This document shows positions 34,814 to 43,204 of a DNA stretch of 64,000 nucleotides, piece by piece. This DNA is from Lewinellaceae bacterium (GTDB lineage: Bacteria > Bacteroidota > Bacteroidia > Chitinophagales > Saprospiraceae): contig JACJYQ010000003.1 of assembly GCA_020636025.1 (NCBI GenBank), positions 186,001 through 250,000 on the forward strand, in the 5' to 3' direction. Position 1 is the stretch's first letter; the number at the start of each line of letters is the position of its first letter. The position numbers and the translations under genes were made by a program. The notes beneath the pieces are model-generated. The model saw only the letters and a list, made by a program, of their open reading frames with translations. It ran no database searches and was not told where the DNA came from.

Positions 34814-34924
34814 ATTACATAATTACATGATTGCTGAGTGGAAGGTAGATTTTAGATCTGGTATCATTTATCTTTTATGGATTACAAATTTAAAATTCCA
34901 TCAGCAATCATGTAATCATGTATT
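34814..34924. repeat. Inverted word-array element (ATTACATG words)
   Basis: The arms 34814-34837 and 34901-34924 (24 bp) are reverse complements with two mismatches and extend less perfectly outward to 34935. Words such as ATTACATGA, AATACATGA and ATTGCTG recur. The left arm shares about 20 bp with 10971-10991. It lies in a divergent promoter region, not at a gene end. Confidence 0.75.
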
Positions 34925-34970
34925 CATGTATTCAACCCTTATCTTCGCGCAAAATCGAATTTGTAACAAG

Positions 34971-35519
34971 ATGTTCAGTTGGATAAGCAAATTCATACTC
35001 TGGCTAATGGGCTGGAAGATTACCGGACATTATCCACGGGAATTGTCGAAGGTGGTGATCGCTGTGGCTCCACATACCGGGACTATAGATTTCCCAATCG
35101 GTGTTTTGGTGAATAGCGCTGGTCGTTTCCGGGCAAATTACGTGGGTAAACATACCTTGTTCAAGCCGCCGTTTGGATTTTTCTTTCGTTGGGTGGGTGG
35201 CATCCCGGTTGACCGGAGCAAAAATCACAATTTCGTGGCAGCTACGGTTGAAGCATTTGAGCGGGAAAAACGCATCCACCTGGTGATTGCTCCTGAAGGT
35301 ACCCGGAAAAAAGTAGATAAACTAAAGTCTGGCTTTTACCACATTGCCCGACTGGCGAAGGTGCCTATCTGTCTTTGCAAATTTGATTTTGCCACTAAAG
35401 AAGTGTTTTTTGATCCCGAATTGTTTTACCCAACAGAGAATGAAGCTGCCGATATGCAGTTCATTTGGGATTATTACAAAGGGGTTCAGGGGGCGAATCC
35501 TGAAAAGGGTATTTTATAA
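34971..35519 (+). CDS. Lysophospholipid-type acyltransferase (PlsC superfamily)
   Basis: The 182-residue protein has a start at 34971 (MFSWISKFILWLMGWK); earlier in-frame ATGs would be encoded by repeat DNA. It carries the acyltransferase motif HTGTID (HxxxxD, about 31-36) and APEGTR (about 107-112). It is shorter than typical PlsC but has both catalytic and acceptor-binding motifs. It probably acylates a lysophospholipid or another hydroxyl at the inner membrane. It is 14 bp upstream of thrB, so they may be co-transcribed although functionally unrelated. Confidence 0.85.
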   Translation: MFSWISKFILWLMGWKITGHYPRELSKVVIAVAPHTGTIDFPIGVLVNSAGRFRANYVGKHTLFKPPFGFFFRWVGGIPVDRSKNHNFVAATVEAFEREKRIHLVIAPEGTRKKVDKLKSGFYHIARLAKVPICLCKFDFATKEVFFDPELFYPTENEAADMQFIWDYYKGVQGANPEKGIL

Positions 35520-35533
35520 CAGAATTTACAAAC

Positions 35534-36463
35534 ATGTCAGGGATAAAGGTATTTGCACCGGCAAGCGTAGGAAATTTAGGTATCGGATTTGACTGTCTTG
35601 GCCTGGCCCTTGAAAAGCCGGGTGATGAGGTAATTGCCAGCAAGTCGGATACACCCGGTTTGCGCATTACCCAAATTTCAGGAGCCGGAGGCAAACTGCC
35701 ATATGATCCGGAACAAAACACCGCCGGAGTAGCGGCTTTGCGCCTGTTGGAGTATTTGGGGGCTACCAAACAAGGCATCGAGTTGAAAATTCAGAAAAAC
35801 ATGCCGATAGGTTCCGGTATGGGCAGTAGCGCCGCCAGCGCTGCTGCTGCTGTGTATGCTGTAAGTGAATTACTGCGTACCGGTATGAGTAAACGGGAAT
35901 TATTGCCTTTTGCGGCCAAGGGAGAGCAACTGGTTTCAGGGGGCATTCAGCTAGATAATGTAGCCACTTCATTGCTTGGGGGCATCATATTGATCCGCGA
36001 TAACGCCACGCTGGATGTTCACCGGCTTCACGCGCCCCGAGGTTTGTATGTGGCGCTCATTCACCCACATCTCGAATTGGAAACCAAATCCATGCGCGGG
36101 GTTTTAAAACCGGATGTGAGCTTGCAAAAGCACATTCAGCAAAGTGCCAACCTGGCGTCCTTTATTGTAGGCCTGTTTAATTCGGATATTGAATTGCTCG
36201 GCAGGTCGCTGCACGATGTTATCATTGAGCCTCAAAGAGCGTCCTTTATACCTGGTTTTTACGAAGCCAAAGAAGCCGCTTTGAAAGCGGGTGCGCTGGG
36301 CAGTAGTATCAGCGGCGCCGGACCGGCTGTATTTGCGCTTTGTCCCAACAGTTTGATTGCAGAAAATGCGGCGGCAGGAATGCAGGCTGCATTTGCCGGG
36401 AAAGGTCTGGAAACCACCTTGTATTTATCGGGTATCAATCAGGAAGGCGCTATTGTCGCCTGA
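35534..36463 (+). CDS. thrB: Homoserine kinase
   Basis: The 309-residue GHMP kinase starts with VFAPASVGNLGIGFDCLGLAL, diagnostic of homoserine kinase. It has the ATP loop PIGSGMGSSAASAAAAV (about 93-109) and the C-terminal motif SISGAGPAVFAL. It phosphorylates L-homoserine in threonine synthesis. The thrA and thrC genes are not adjacent; the neighbours are an acyltransferase and an MFS transporter. Confidence 0.95.
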   Translation: MSGIKVFAPASVGNLGIGFDCLGLALEKPGDEVIASKSDTPGLRITQISGAGGKLPYDPEQNTAGVAALRLLEYLGATKQGIELKIQKNMPIGSGMGSSAASAAAAVYAVSELLRTGMSKRELLPFAAKGEQLVSGGIQLDNVATSLLGGIILIRDNATLDVHRLHAPRGLYVALIHPHLELETKSMRGVLKPDVSLQKHIQQSANLASFIVGLFNSDIELLGRSLHDVIIEPQRASFIPGFYEAKEAALKAGALGSSISGAGPAVFALCPNSLIAENAAAGMQAAFAGKGLETTLYLSGINQEGAIVA

Positions 36464-36587
36464 TTGTTGGATCGCAGGGCGAGATTTTTAAAGTTGCTGC
36501 AAAGTCCCAATTAAAATTTGCCGGAAATTATTTGGAGCTTCCTACATTTGGCCGACGCTCAATTCATTTCGAAAAACGACCATACAC

Positions 36588-37808
36588 ATGGAGAACAGCA
36601 ACCAATTTAATGCGAGCCGGCTTTTTACCGCCTCCTGTTTCGCCCTTGTTACCACTGCCTTCGCCTTTGCCATCAGAGCAGGCATACTGGCCGAACTGGC
36701 TACAGAATTTGCCTTATCAGACACTCAATTAGGCTACATCAATCAAATGGCCATCCTGGGCTTCCCTATCGCAACCATGGTTGGCGGCTGGCTGTATAAC
36801 GAATTTGGGCCAAAACGAATGATGTGGCTGGCCCTGAGTATGCATGTGCTGGGAATCCTGATGACCATTTTTGCAGGCGATTTCTGGACACTTCTACTCT
36901 CTAATTTCTTTATTGGATTTGGTAACGGTACTGTGGAAGCTGCTTGCAACCCAATGATTTCCAATATGTTCAAGCAAAATCAAACCACGATGCTGAATAA
37001 ATTTCACGTGTGGTTTCCGGGTGGAATTTTCATTGGAGCGCTGATCTCTCAGTTTATGAAGGATATGGGATGGCAGGCGCAAATTGCAGTTATGCTGGTT
37101 CCTACCGCCATTTATGCCTATTTATTCTGGGGGCAAAAGTTTCCCGATCGGGCTTCCTCCGGACAAGCTTCCATAAGTGATAATTTGAAGGGTATATTTT
37201 CTCCCTTGTATTTATTTATGATCGTGTGTATGGTGCTGACAGCCAATACTGAGCTGAGCACACAGCAATGGGTAGAACGTCTGCTGGCCAAGGTTGGTGG
37301 TGCTGAACCAATGATCATTCTGGCTTTGGTAACTGGCTTGATGGCTGTAGGGCGCTATTTCGCCGGACCAGTAGTGCACCGCCTCAATCCGGTTGGGGTA
37401 CTTTGGGGAGGCGCCATTATTTCAGTGATTGGCATTTATATGATGAGCAATGCGTCAGGAGCCATGACCTATGTGGCGGCCATCTTGTTTGCCATTGGCG
37501 TTTGCTATTTCTGGCCGACTATGTTGGGCTTTACCGGGGAATACATACCCAAATCAGGCGCATTAGGCATGTCACTGATGGGTGGTGCCGGTATGTTTGC
37601 AACAGCGATTGCACAGCCATTTGTCGGCAACTGGATTGATACAGCGAGGGCTTCAGCGGAGTCTCAAGGATTGACAGGTGATGCGGCTGCGCGGGTGGCC
37701 GGACAAGTAACCCTGCAACATTTGCTTGTTTTTCCTATAATTCTGGTGGTGTTATTCGGCGGGTTGTGGTTTTACATGAGAAATCGAAAACCCGAACATG
37801 TTGTATGA
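36588..37808 (+). CDS. MFS transporter (sugar-type)
   Basis: The 406-residue protein has about 12 membrane helices and MFS features such as GGWLYNEFGPKRMM after helix 2 and NKFHVWFPGG near helix 5, a motif common in bacteroidete sugar MFS proteins. It probably carries a sugar or related small solute across the inner membrane. Its TGA stop overlaps the ATG of the ligand-gated-channel-like gene (ATGA at 37805-37808), indicating translational coupling. Confidence 0.88.
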   Translation: MENSNQFNASRLFTASCFALVTTAFAFAIRAGILAELATEFALSDTQLGYINQMAILGFPIATMVGGWLYNEFGPKRMMWLALSMHVLGILMTIFAGDFWTLLLSNFFIGFGNGTVEAACNPMISNMFKQNQTTMLNKFHVWFPGGIFIGALISQFMKDMGWQAQIAVMLVPTAIYAYLFWGQKFPDRASSGQASISDNLKGIFSPLYLFMIVCMVLTANTELSTQQWVERLLAKVGGAEPMIILALVTGLMAVGRYFAGPVVHRLNPVGVLWGGAIISVIGIYMMSNASGAMTYVAAILFAIGVCYFWPTMLGFTGEYIPKSGALGMSLMGGAGMFATAIAQPFVGNWIDTARASAESQGLTGDAAARVAGQVTLQHLLVFPIILVVLFGGLWFYMRNRKPEHVV

Positions 37809-38758
37809 AGCAGTTTAAGCGTCAACATATTCTGGTATTTTTTGCCCTGATGCTAATCGGGACTACTCAATTGCAAGCCCAGGCCGACACGGTAAAAATC
37901 GGCGTTTTTGTCAGCGATATCTACGATTTGAATTTGAGCGAAAAGAGCTTTAGTACCCAATTTTGGGTTTGGTTTAATTACCGAAATGAGGAACTAAAGC
38001 CACAGGAAACATTGGAAGTAACCAATGCCAAGGAATCCAATGGAAGTCTCGATTTTGCAGAATCTGAAAACGGTATTCACTGGACGGGCAAAAAAATTAC
38101 TGCGCTGATAAAAAAGGACTGGGACATACGGAAATTTCCTTTTGATGAGCAAACCATGCGCATCGAGCTGGAAGACAGCAACAGTGATTCCGAAGCTATG
38201 GTATATGTAGCTGATAAAGCCAATAGCCGGCTTGATTCCAATTTGGCGCTCAGCAACTGGGTCATTGAAAGTTTTGAAATAAGTGCCGGTAGCAAAAAAT
38301 ATGCTACCTCTTATGGAGATCCGGCGCTTTCAGACAGCAGCAGCGAGTACCCTCATGCCGAGGCGGTAATCAAGATAAAACGCAATAGCTGGGGGCTCTT
38401 CTTTTCGCTGTTTACCGGTATGTATGTCGCTTTTTTTATTTCCTCCTTGGTATTCTTTATAGACCCGGTTGACGTGGATCCCCGCTTCGGGCTTTCCGTT
38501 GGCGGATTGTTTGCCGCTGTGGGTAATAAGTATATTGTTGATTCAATTTTGCCACAATCAACCACTTTTACCCTGGTGGACAAACTGCATATCCTCACCT
38601 ATGTTTTTCTACTGCTTTGCATAGTTCTTTCGGTGGTTTCTCTGCGCATGTGGAAAAACGGGAAGCAGGAAAGATCCGCCCGTTTTGACAGGCGGTCTTA
38701 TGCCTGGATTGTTGGTATGTATTTGTTGCTGAATTTGATATTGATTTGGCAGGCTTAA
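37805..38758 (+). CDS. Pentameric ligand-gated ion channel-like protein
   Basis: The 317-residue protein starts at 37805 (MKQFKRQHILVF) with a signal peptide (1-27). An extracellular beta-sandwich (about 30-205) contains the FPFDEQTMRIELED segment characteristic of Cys-loop/pLGIC proteins. Four membrane helices follow, near 207-227, 236-258, 265-287 and 297-316. FFSLFTGMYVAFFISSLVFF and the VDSILPQSTTFTLVDKLHIL stretch align by eye with TM1 and the TM2-TM3 region of GLIC. The cysteines of the eukaryotic Cys loop are absent, as in other prokaryotic members. Ligand and ion selectivity are unknown. The 4-bp overlap with the MFS gene suggests a shared solute. Confidence 0.78.
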   Translation: MKQFKRQHILVFFALMLIGTTQLQAQADTVKIGVFVSDIYDLNLSEKSFSTQFWVWFNYRNEELKPQETLEVTNAKESNGSLDFAESENGIHWTGKKITALIKKDWDIRKFPFDEQTMRIELEDSNSDSEAMVYVADKANSRLDSNLALSNWVIESFEISAGSKKYATSYGDPALSDSSSEYPHAEAVIKIKRNSWGLFFSLFTGMYVAFFISSLVFFIDPVDVDPRFGLSVGGLFAAVGNKYIVDSILPQSTTFTLVDKLHILTYVFLLLCIVLSVVSLRMWKNGKQERSARFDRRSYAWIVGMYLLLNLILIWQA

Positions 38759-38779
38759 GCGCATGATTTGTCTTTTGCT

Positions 38780-39715
38780 CTAAGGCAACTTAAACTGCTT
38801 CAGCCAATTCCAATTAGCCTGAGCCGCAAAACTGGGATAGTTGTGTTGAATCCCCTTCATCATCACGAATTGGAAGATATTGTCGGACAAGCCACTATTT
38901 GAGGTATAGTGAGCAATAACTGCAACCGTTGTATCGCCGGTAATCGTATAATTCGGGTCAAGGCCAAAATGCCGTATATGCGCCTGGGCAATTCTATAGT
39001 ATTTAAAATCGGGATAGTTTAGCAGAGAATCAAACTGGCTGAGCGGAAGATCCGGTCCTTCGTTTCCGGGCCCCCAATCATCGTTTCCGATCTGAAAGGT
39101 AACCGGTAGTTTTCTTTTAGGTGTGTACGTAACTGAATCCAGATAAAACGAGCTGGCGCTTTCTACAACGGCTGCGAGAACATCGCTCATTTCAACGGCG
39201 CACTTGGCAGCCATGGCGCCACCATTGGAAAAGCCTACTAAATAAATGCGTTTGGTATCGAGTGAAAATCGTTGTTCCAGGTCGGTAAGGGCAGAACGGA
39301 GAAATTTGATATCATCCAAGGGAGTTTGGTTTGGGCAAAAGGTCCAGGATGCATCAGGTTGTATATTCCACTTCGTTGTGGTTTTAATGTCGTCTACCGG
39401 ATCATTGATGCAATAACGACCGGAGGAAGGGAAGACTGTTATGATGCCTTCGGTTTCTCCAACTTCTTTCCAGCCAGAGCCATCGTAGAACTTTTCTCCG
39501 TCACCGCTGGTGCCATGTAACATAAATACTACCGGGTATGCTGTACTGCCGTCATAGCTGCCTGGTACATGTACATAAAACTCTCGTTCAACACCATCAA
39601 TATTCAGGGTAAATCGGTTCTTTCCAATGCTGTACTGGGGTGTATTTGTTTCTTTTTTGCAGGCAATAAAGGCAAGCAGGACCAACACTGGTAAATAGTG
39701 TAATAGAAATTTCAT
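38780..39715 (-). CDS. Lipoprotein alpha/beta hydrolase, LpqC/PHB-depolymerase type
   Basis: The 311-residue protein has a lipoprotein signal (lipobox around C19, LAFIAC then KKE). Its hydrolase domain resembles feruloyl esterase/PHB depolymerase (LpqC) proteins: the oxyanion region VFMLHGTSGDG, nucleophile motif GFSNGGA, and a late His region (IQHNYPSF). It likely hydrolyses an ester of plant wall polysaccharide or polyester at the cell surface. It lies downstream of the arylsulfotransferase-like gene on the same strand, with a 102-bp gap. Confidence 0.8.
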   Translation of the reverse strand: MKFLLHYLPVLVLLAFIACKKETNTPQYSIGKNRFTLNIDGVEREFYVHVPGSYDGSTAYPVVFMLHGTSGDGEKFYDGSGWKEVGETEGIITVFPSSGRYCINDPVDDIKTTTKWNIQPDASWTFCPNQTPLDDIKFLRSALTDLEQRFSLDTKRIYLVGFSNGGAMAAKCAVEMSDVLAAVVESASSFYLDSVTYTPKRKLPVTFQIGNDDWGPGNEGPDLPLSQFDSLLNYPDFKYYRIAQAHIRHFGLDPNYTITGDTTVAVIAHYTSNSGLSDNIFQFVMMKGIQHNYPSFAAQANWNWLKQFKLP

Positions 39716-39817
39716 AGTGGGATGGTTTTGTTTTGTTTCTCCGGAATGCTCCGGCGCTGCTTTTTGACGGCATCAAAGCCCATTGGTTTAATCCGGAATT
39801 TATTAAACCCCGGTGGC

Positions 39818-41350
39818 TTAAGGTAACTGAATTTGAAGTTTAGTCTGTCCATTATCAAGCAGCACAACATAGGGCAGGCCTTTTATCGGTTGATCCAGTT
39901 TACGCCCGAGAAGATCAAAATACGCAATGATATTATGGCCAGTCGCTGGAGGTGATTGCGTACCGGAGCTATCGCATCCGGCTTCCAAATTGTTGATAAA
40001 AACAGGGTTTGACCCTATCATGCCGATGCCGTAATTCACCCAAACCTGATAAACGCCGGTTTGGTTTACCTGTATGCTTTGCGTGTTCTCTCCTGTTGAC
40101 CATTCATAATGGTCGTAACCATTCAGTGCAGACAGTGTGACAAAACCGGCACCCGGTTCGCAATTAATTTGGGGGCGTTTTGACTGGTCAAATGGAATGT
40201 CGAACAGGAAAGAACGGTAACTCATAAAACTGTCCTGAAACAAGAATTCAGTTTGCAAATTACCATCATCATCCGTTGTGACAAAACTTGGATCAGGTCT
40301 GAAGTTATACCCGTAATTAATGAGGTGTCTTCGGTCTTCTGTAGTTTGATGATTGCCCATGGCGATGCTTAAAAACCCCGGATTGTGTTTGTATTCCCAG
40401 ACATTGGTTGCTGTCCAGTTTACAGTATCCAGCATGTATTCAACGGCTCGTGAGATCTTTGGTGGATCTGCCATGTTCGCATTGTCGAACAAGCTGAGGT
40501 TTCCGTTGGGCAAGCACACTACATCGTGTTGAGCGCTAAATCCATTGTCGTTCGCAAAGGAAAATGTACTTGATTTGCCGCCCAGGATCCACACTACTTC
40601 TCCGCTTGTACTGCTAATCTTGTATATGGCATTGAGGTTGCGAAAAGACACCAGATAGTCTCCATCTGTATCTTCCCATATCGCATTTCCGTGGCAATAG
40701 TCGAAGTGGTCAGCGGAGTATCCGTATTGATCATAGGCTTCGGTTGGGTGTATGTAATCCAGACTTTTCCATTCGAAAAGCAACTCATGGGCCGCATTGA
40801 ATTTTTGGATCGCAAAACCAATCACGCTGGTTTGGCTGCTGCCGAATTGCCCGTTGAACTGGTAGTTACTCAAATCCATGATCGTATCATAAACTCCCGC
40901 CAGCACGTACTCCTGATTTTTGGTCACCTGAAATTCGTGGAGATCGGGCCTTATGTCGTTTGTGGTAGTAAAAGAATCAAGTACCTGAAAATGCTTGTCC
41001 ATGATCATGTAGCGGATGTCGTGCTGGTTTACGTAGTTTATCCAGCTGTACTGATCATATTCTGGCAGGTATTTAAAATTGAGGATGTTTTGGGTGAATA
41101 CGGGTTTGTACCATACCAAATAGCCGTTTGCATCCAGCAACATAAGTGGCTTTGGGTATTTGCCCGTGGTGTCGGTAATGGAAATGCCGGCTTTGAAAGG
41201 GGCCGTGAGGTAATAATCTTTAGATGTGGGCTGGTGTTGCGTGAAAATAAAGGAAGGGACATGATTCGGTACTGGCCTGCTGTCTTGTGCAGAAATGAAA
41301 AGTGGAAACCAGAAAAGGAGTGGAATGAAAACAGGTCTACATCGTTTCAT
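39818..41350 (-). CDS. Arylsulfotransferase (ASST)-like secreted protein
   Basis: The 510-residue protein starts at 41350 (MKRCRPVFIPLLFW) with a signal peptide. A six-bladed-propeller-like domain of the ASST family covers about 40-410: HGNAIWEDTDGDYLVSFRNL, VWILGG and QHDVVCLPNGNLSLFDN are family motifs, and His residues in these positions include the catalytic His of true ASSTs. An Ig-like segment (about 420-480) and a short tail resembling a degenerate T9SS sorting domain follow. Whether it transfers sulfate between phenols is uncertain; many relatives are uncharacterised. Confidence 0.75.
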   Translation of the reverse strand: MKRCRPVFIPLLFWFPLFISAQDSRPVPNHVPSFIFTQHQPTSKDYYLTAPFKAGISITDTTGKYPKPLMLLDANGYLVWYKPVFTQNILNFKYLPEYDQYSWINYVNQHDIRYMIMDKHFQVLDSFTTTNDIRPDLHEFQVTKNQEYVLAGVYDTIMDLSNYQFNGQFGSSQTSVIGFAIQKFNAAHELLFEWKSLDYIHPTEAYDQYGYSADHFDYCHGNAIWEDTDGDYLVSFRNLNAIYKISSTSGEVVWILGGKSSTFSFANDNGFSAQHDVVCLPNGNLSLFDNANMADPPKISRAVEYMLDTVNWTATNVWEYKHNPGFLSIAMGNHQTTEDRRHLINYGYNFRPDPSFVTTDDDGNLQTEFLFQDSFMSYRSFLFDIPFDQSKRPQINCEPGAGFVTLSALNGYDHYEWSTGENTQSIQVNQTGVYQVWVNYGIGMIGSNPVFINNLEAGCDSSGTQSPPATGHNIIAYFDLLGRKLDQPIKGLPYVVLLDNGQTKLQIQLP

Positions 41351-41455
41351 GGGCTTTTGTTTAATTTGCCGACTGTCTGGCGAAAATAAGCACTTCAACT
41401 CTTTTCTTTGGGTTCCCATTTCCAGCCCCAGGTTTAAAATTCAGACTACAATACC

Positions 41456-42010
41456 ATGGATAAGCCAAGCTCTTATTGCGCCTACGTGGCCACTTTGCCC
41501 GAAGGCAATGTTCACCGAATTTACCACGACACGCAGTACGGATTTCCCATCCACTCAGATGATGAATTATTTGGTCGACTCATTCTGGAAATCAATCAGG
41601 CCGGGTTATCATGGTCAACCATTTTGAACAAACAGGATAACTTCAGGACGGCTTTTTCAGATTTTAGCATTCAGCAAATTGCGCAATATGGCCAAGACGA
41701 TATCGACCGTTTGTTATCTGATCCCGGTATTATTCGGAACAGGTTGAAAATTGACGCGGTTATTCATAATGCAGGCAGGGTGATTGAGCTGCAACATGAG
41801 TTCGGCTCCTTTAAGCATTGGCTGGATACTCAGCATCCTTTAAGCAAGGAGCAATGGGTAAAGCTGTTTAAGAAGACCTTTAAATTTACCGGAGGCGAAA
41901 TAACCAATGAGTTCTTGATGAGCTCGGGTTACCTGAAAGGAGCGCATATCGAGTCATGTGGTGTTTTACCCCAAATTCTGGATTGTGCACCTCCCTGGAC
42001 GCAGGTCTAA
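41456..42010 (+). CDS. tag: DNA-3-methyladenine glycosylase I
   Basis: The 184-residue protein aligns with E. coli Tag by eye: an N-terminal zinc Cys (C8) and His region (YHDTQYG), the QAGLSWSTILNKQDNFRTAF segment, the DPGIIRNRLKIDAVIHNA stretch, and C-terminal H and C ligands in AHIESCG. It removes 3-methyladenine from alkylated DNA in base excision repair. It is divergent from the arylsulfotransferase-like gene, and its stop codon overlaps the stop of the convergent serine hydrolase gene (42007-42010). Confidence 0.9.
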   Translation: MDKPSSYCAYVATLPEGNVHRIYHDTQYGFPIHSDDELFGRLILEINQAGLSWSTILNKQDNFRTAFSDFSIQQIAQYGQDDIDRLLSDPGIIRNRLKIDAVIHNAGRVIELQHEFGSFKHWLDTQHPLSKEQWVKLFKKTFKFTGGEITNEFLMSSGYLKGAHIESCGVLPQILDCAPPWTQV

Positions 42011-43104
42011 CCCTGACTTAGCGTGTCCAGCAAATCAAAACACAGCGTATCAATATACCGTCTTTTGGCATTGTTGCTGCCCGCCACATTGCTCAGTATG
42101 ATCACCGCGTTTTGCTGCTCAAGGTCCATGGCCATGCATGATTTATATCCACCCGTTGCGCCGTTGTGCCAATAAACAGGGGAGCTGGCCGACAGGTTTT
42201 TGATATGCCAACCCAGCGCTACACCATTTTCCTCCGAAGTTTTGAACCTCAGTTCTTTCATTACCTGTAATTCGTTTTGTAAGGCCTTGAAATTCCAGAG
42301 CGTGTATTTTGTCAGATCACTAACAGTGGATAAAATGGCTCCGGCGCCCTCAAATGCTGCCATGTCCCAGTTTGGCGCAGGCTTGCCTTTTTTGTTACGC
42401 CCTTTCACCAGTTTCGATGCAACGTCTTTGCGATTGCTGGTGGAGCTAGTCATGTTCAGAGGTTTAAATATCTGGTTCTGCAGCATGTCTTCATAAGAGG
42501 CATTGCCAAGTTTTGTAACTGCGTAACCCAGTAAACCCATCCCTGAATTTGAATAGCTGTACCGCTCACCGGCTTTGCTGTCTATGGCAACTTCCGAAGA
42601 CAGGTATTTCTTAAATGTTGGGAGCTCGTATTTTTTAAACGGGTTCTTTCTTGAAAACAAGCCGGTGCTGAGGTTATCTCTCATGCCTGAGGTGTGGCTT
42701 GCCAGTTGGGCGTAGGTAATTTCCTGGTTGCCTTTTATCTGAAAATCAAGGATGGGATTAACCGGGTCATTCAAATCCTTGATTATGTTGGCTTTATACA
42801 GGTTCGCCAACAAATGGCTTGTAAACACCTTGGTGATGGAGCCAATTTCAAAAACACGGTTTTCGTTGGCAATTTGTTCCAAATGGCCATGCTTGCGTTC
42901 AAGTCCGTAGTAAGCAACTTCACCGTTTTTAATGATGGCAATGGAAATCTGCGTGTTGTTTGGGTACAGATTTGCGGTGTTTTCAATCAGACTTTTTTGT
43001 GCGGAACTAGGAATTGAGTCGGATGAAATATCTAGTGCCTTTGAGGTAGGTACGTTGTACAGGAAAAGAAATAAAGTGATGAAGAAAATTTTGAAGCTCT
43101 GCAT
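42007..43104 (-). CDS. Serine hydrolase, class C beta-lactamase/esterase family
   Basis: The 365-residue protein has a start at 43104 (MQSFKIFFITLFLFL) and a signal peptide. The SxxK motif is S89-I-T-K92 in GSITKVF, YSN lies in ERYSYSNSG, and a third motif HNG lies in HNGATGGY in place of KTG. These match the beta-lactamase/D-alanyl-peptidase-like hydrolase family, whose members act as peptidases, esterases or lactamases. An antibiotic-resistance role cannot be inferred. It is convergent with the glycosylase gene, with shared CTAA stops. Confidence 0.88.
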   Translation of the reverse strand: MQSFKIFFITLFLFLYNVPTSKALDISSDSIPSSAQKSLIENTANLYPNNTQISIAIIKNGEVAYYGLERKHGHLEQIANENRVFEIGSITKVFTSHLLANLYKANIIKDLNDPVNPILDFQIKGNQEITYAQLASHTSGMRDNLSTGLFSRKNPFKKYELPTFKKYLSSEVAIDSKAGERYSYSNSGMGLLGYAVTKLGNASYEDMLQNQIFKPLNMTSSTSNRKDVASKLVKGRNKKGKPAPNWDMAAFEGAGAILSTVSDLTKYTLWNFKALQNELQVMKELRFKTSEENGVALGWHIKNLSASSPVYWHNGATGGYKSCMAMDLEQQNAVIILSNVAGSNNAKRRYIDTLCFDLLDTLSQG

Positions 43105-43204
43105 GTTTGTTTTTGTTGTAGAGTTTGTTTGGATTCTATACCGGCAAAAATGCAAAAGAAATCCATTTAATCGCAAAGATTAACCTTCTGGAAAGTCATG
43201 AAAC

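Noticed and set aside
34827..34970. Longer start for the acyltransferase
   Set aside because: The extension is encoded by the word-array element and does not resemble acyltransferase N-termini.
39785..39809. AT-rich 8-bp hairpin between the arylsulfotransferase-like and esterase genes
   Set aside because: The stem is short and lacks a T run on the minus strand, so I do not call it a terminator.
42007..43104. Calling the serine hydrolase an antibiotic-resistance beta-lactamase linked to the BlaI circuit
   Set aside because: It lies 15 kb from the repressor, shows no BlaI operator upstream, and the motif set fits general serine hydrolases.
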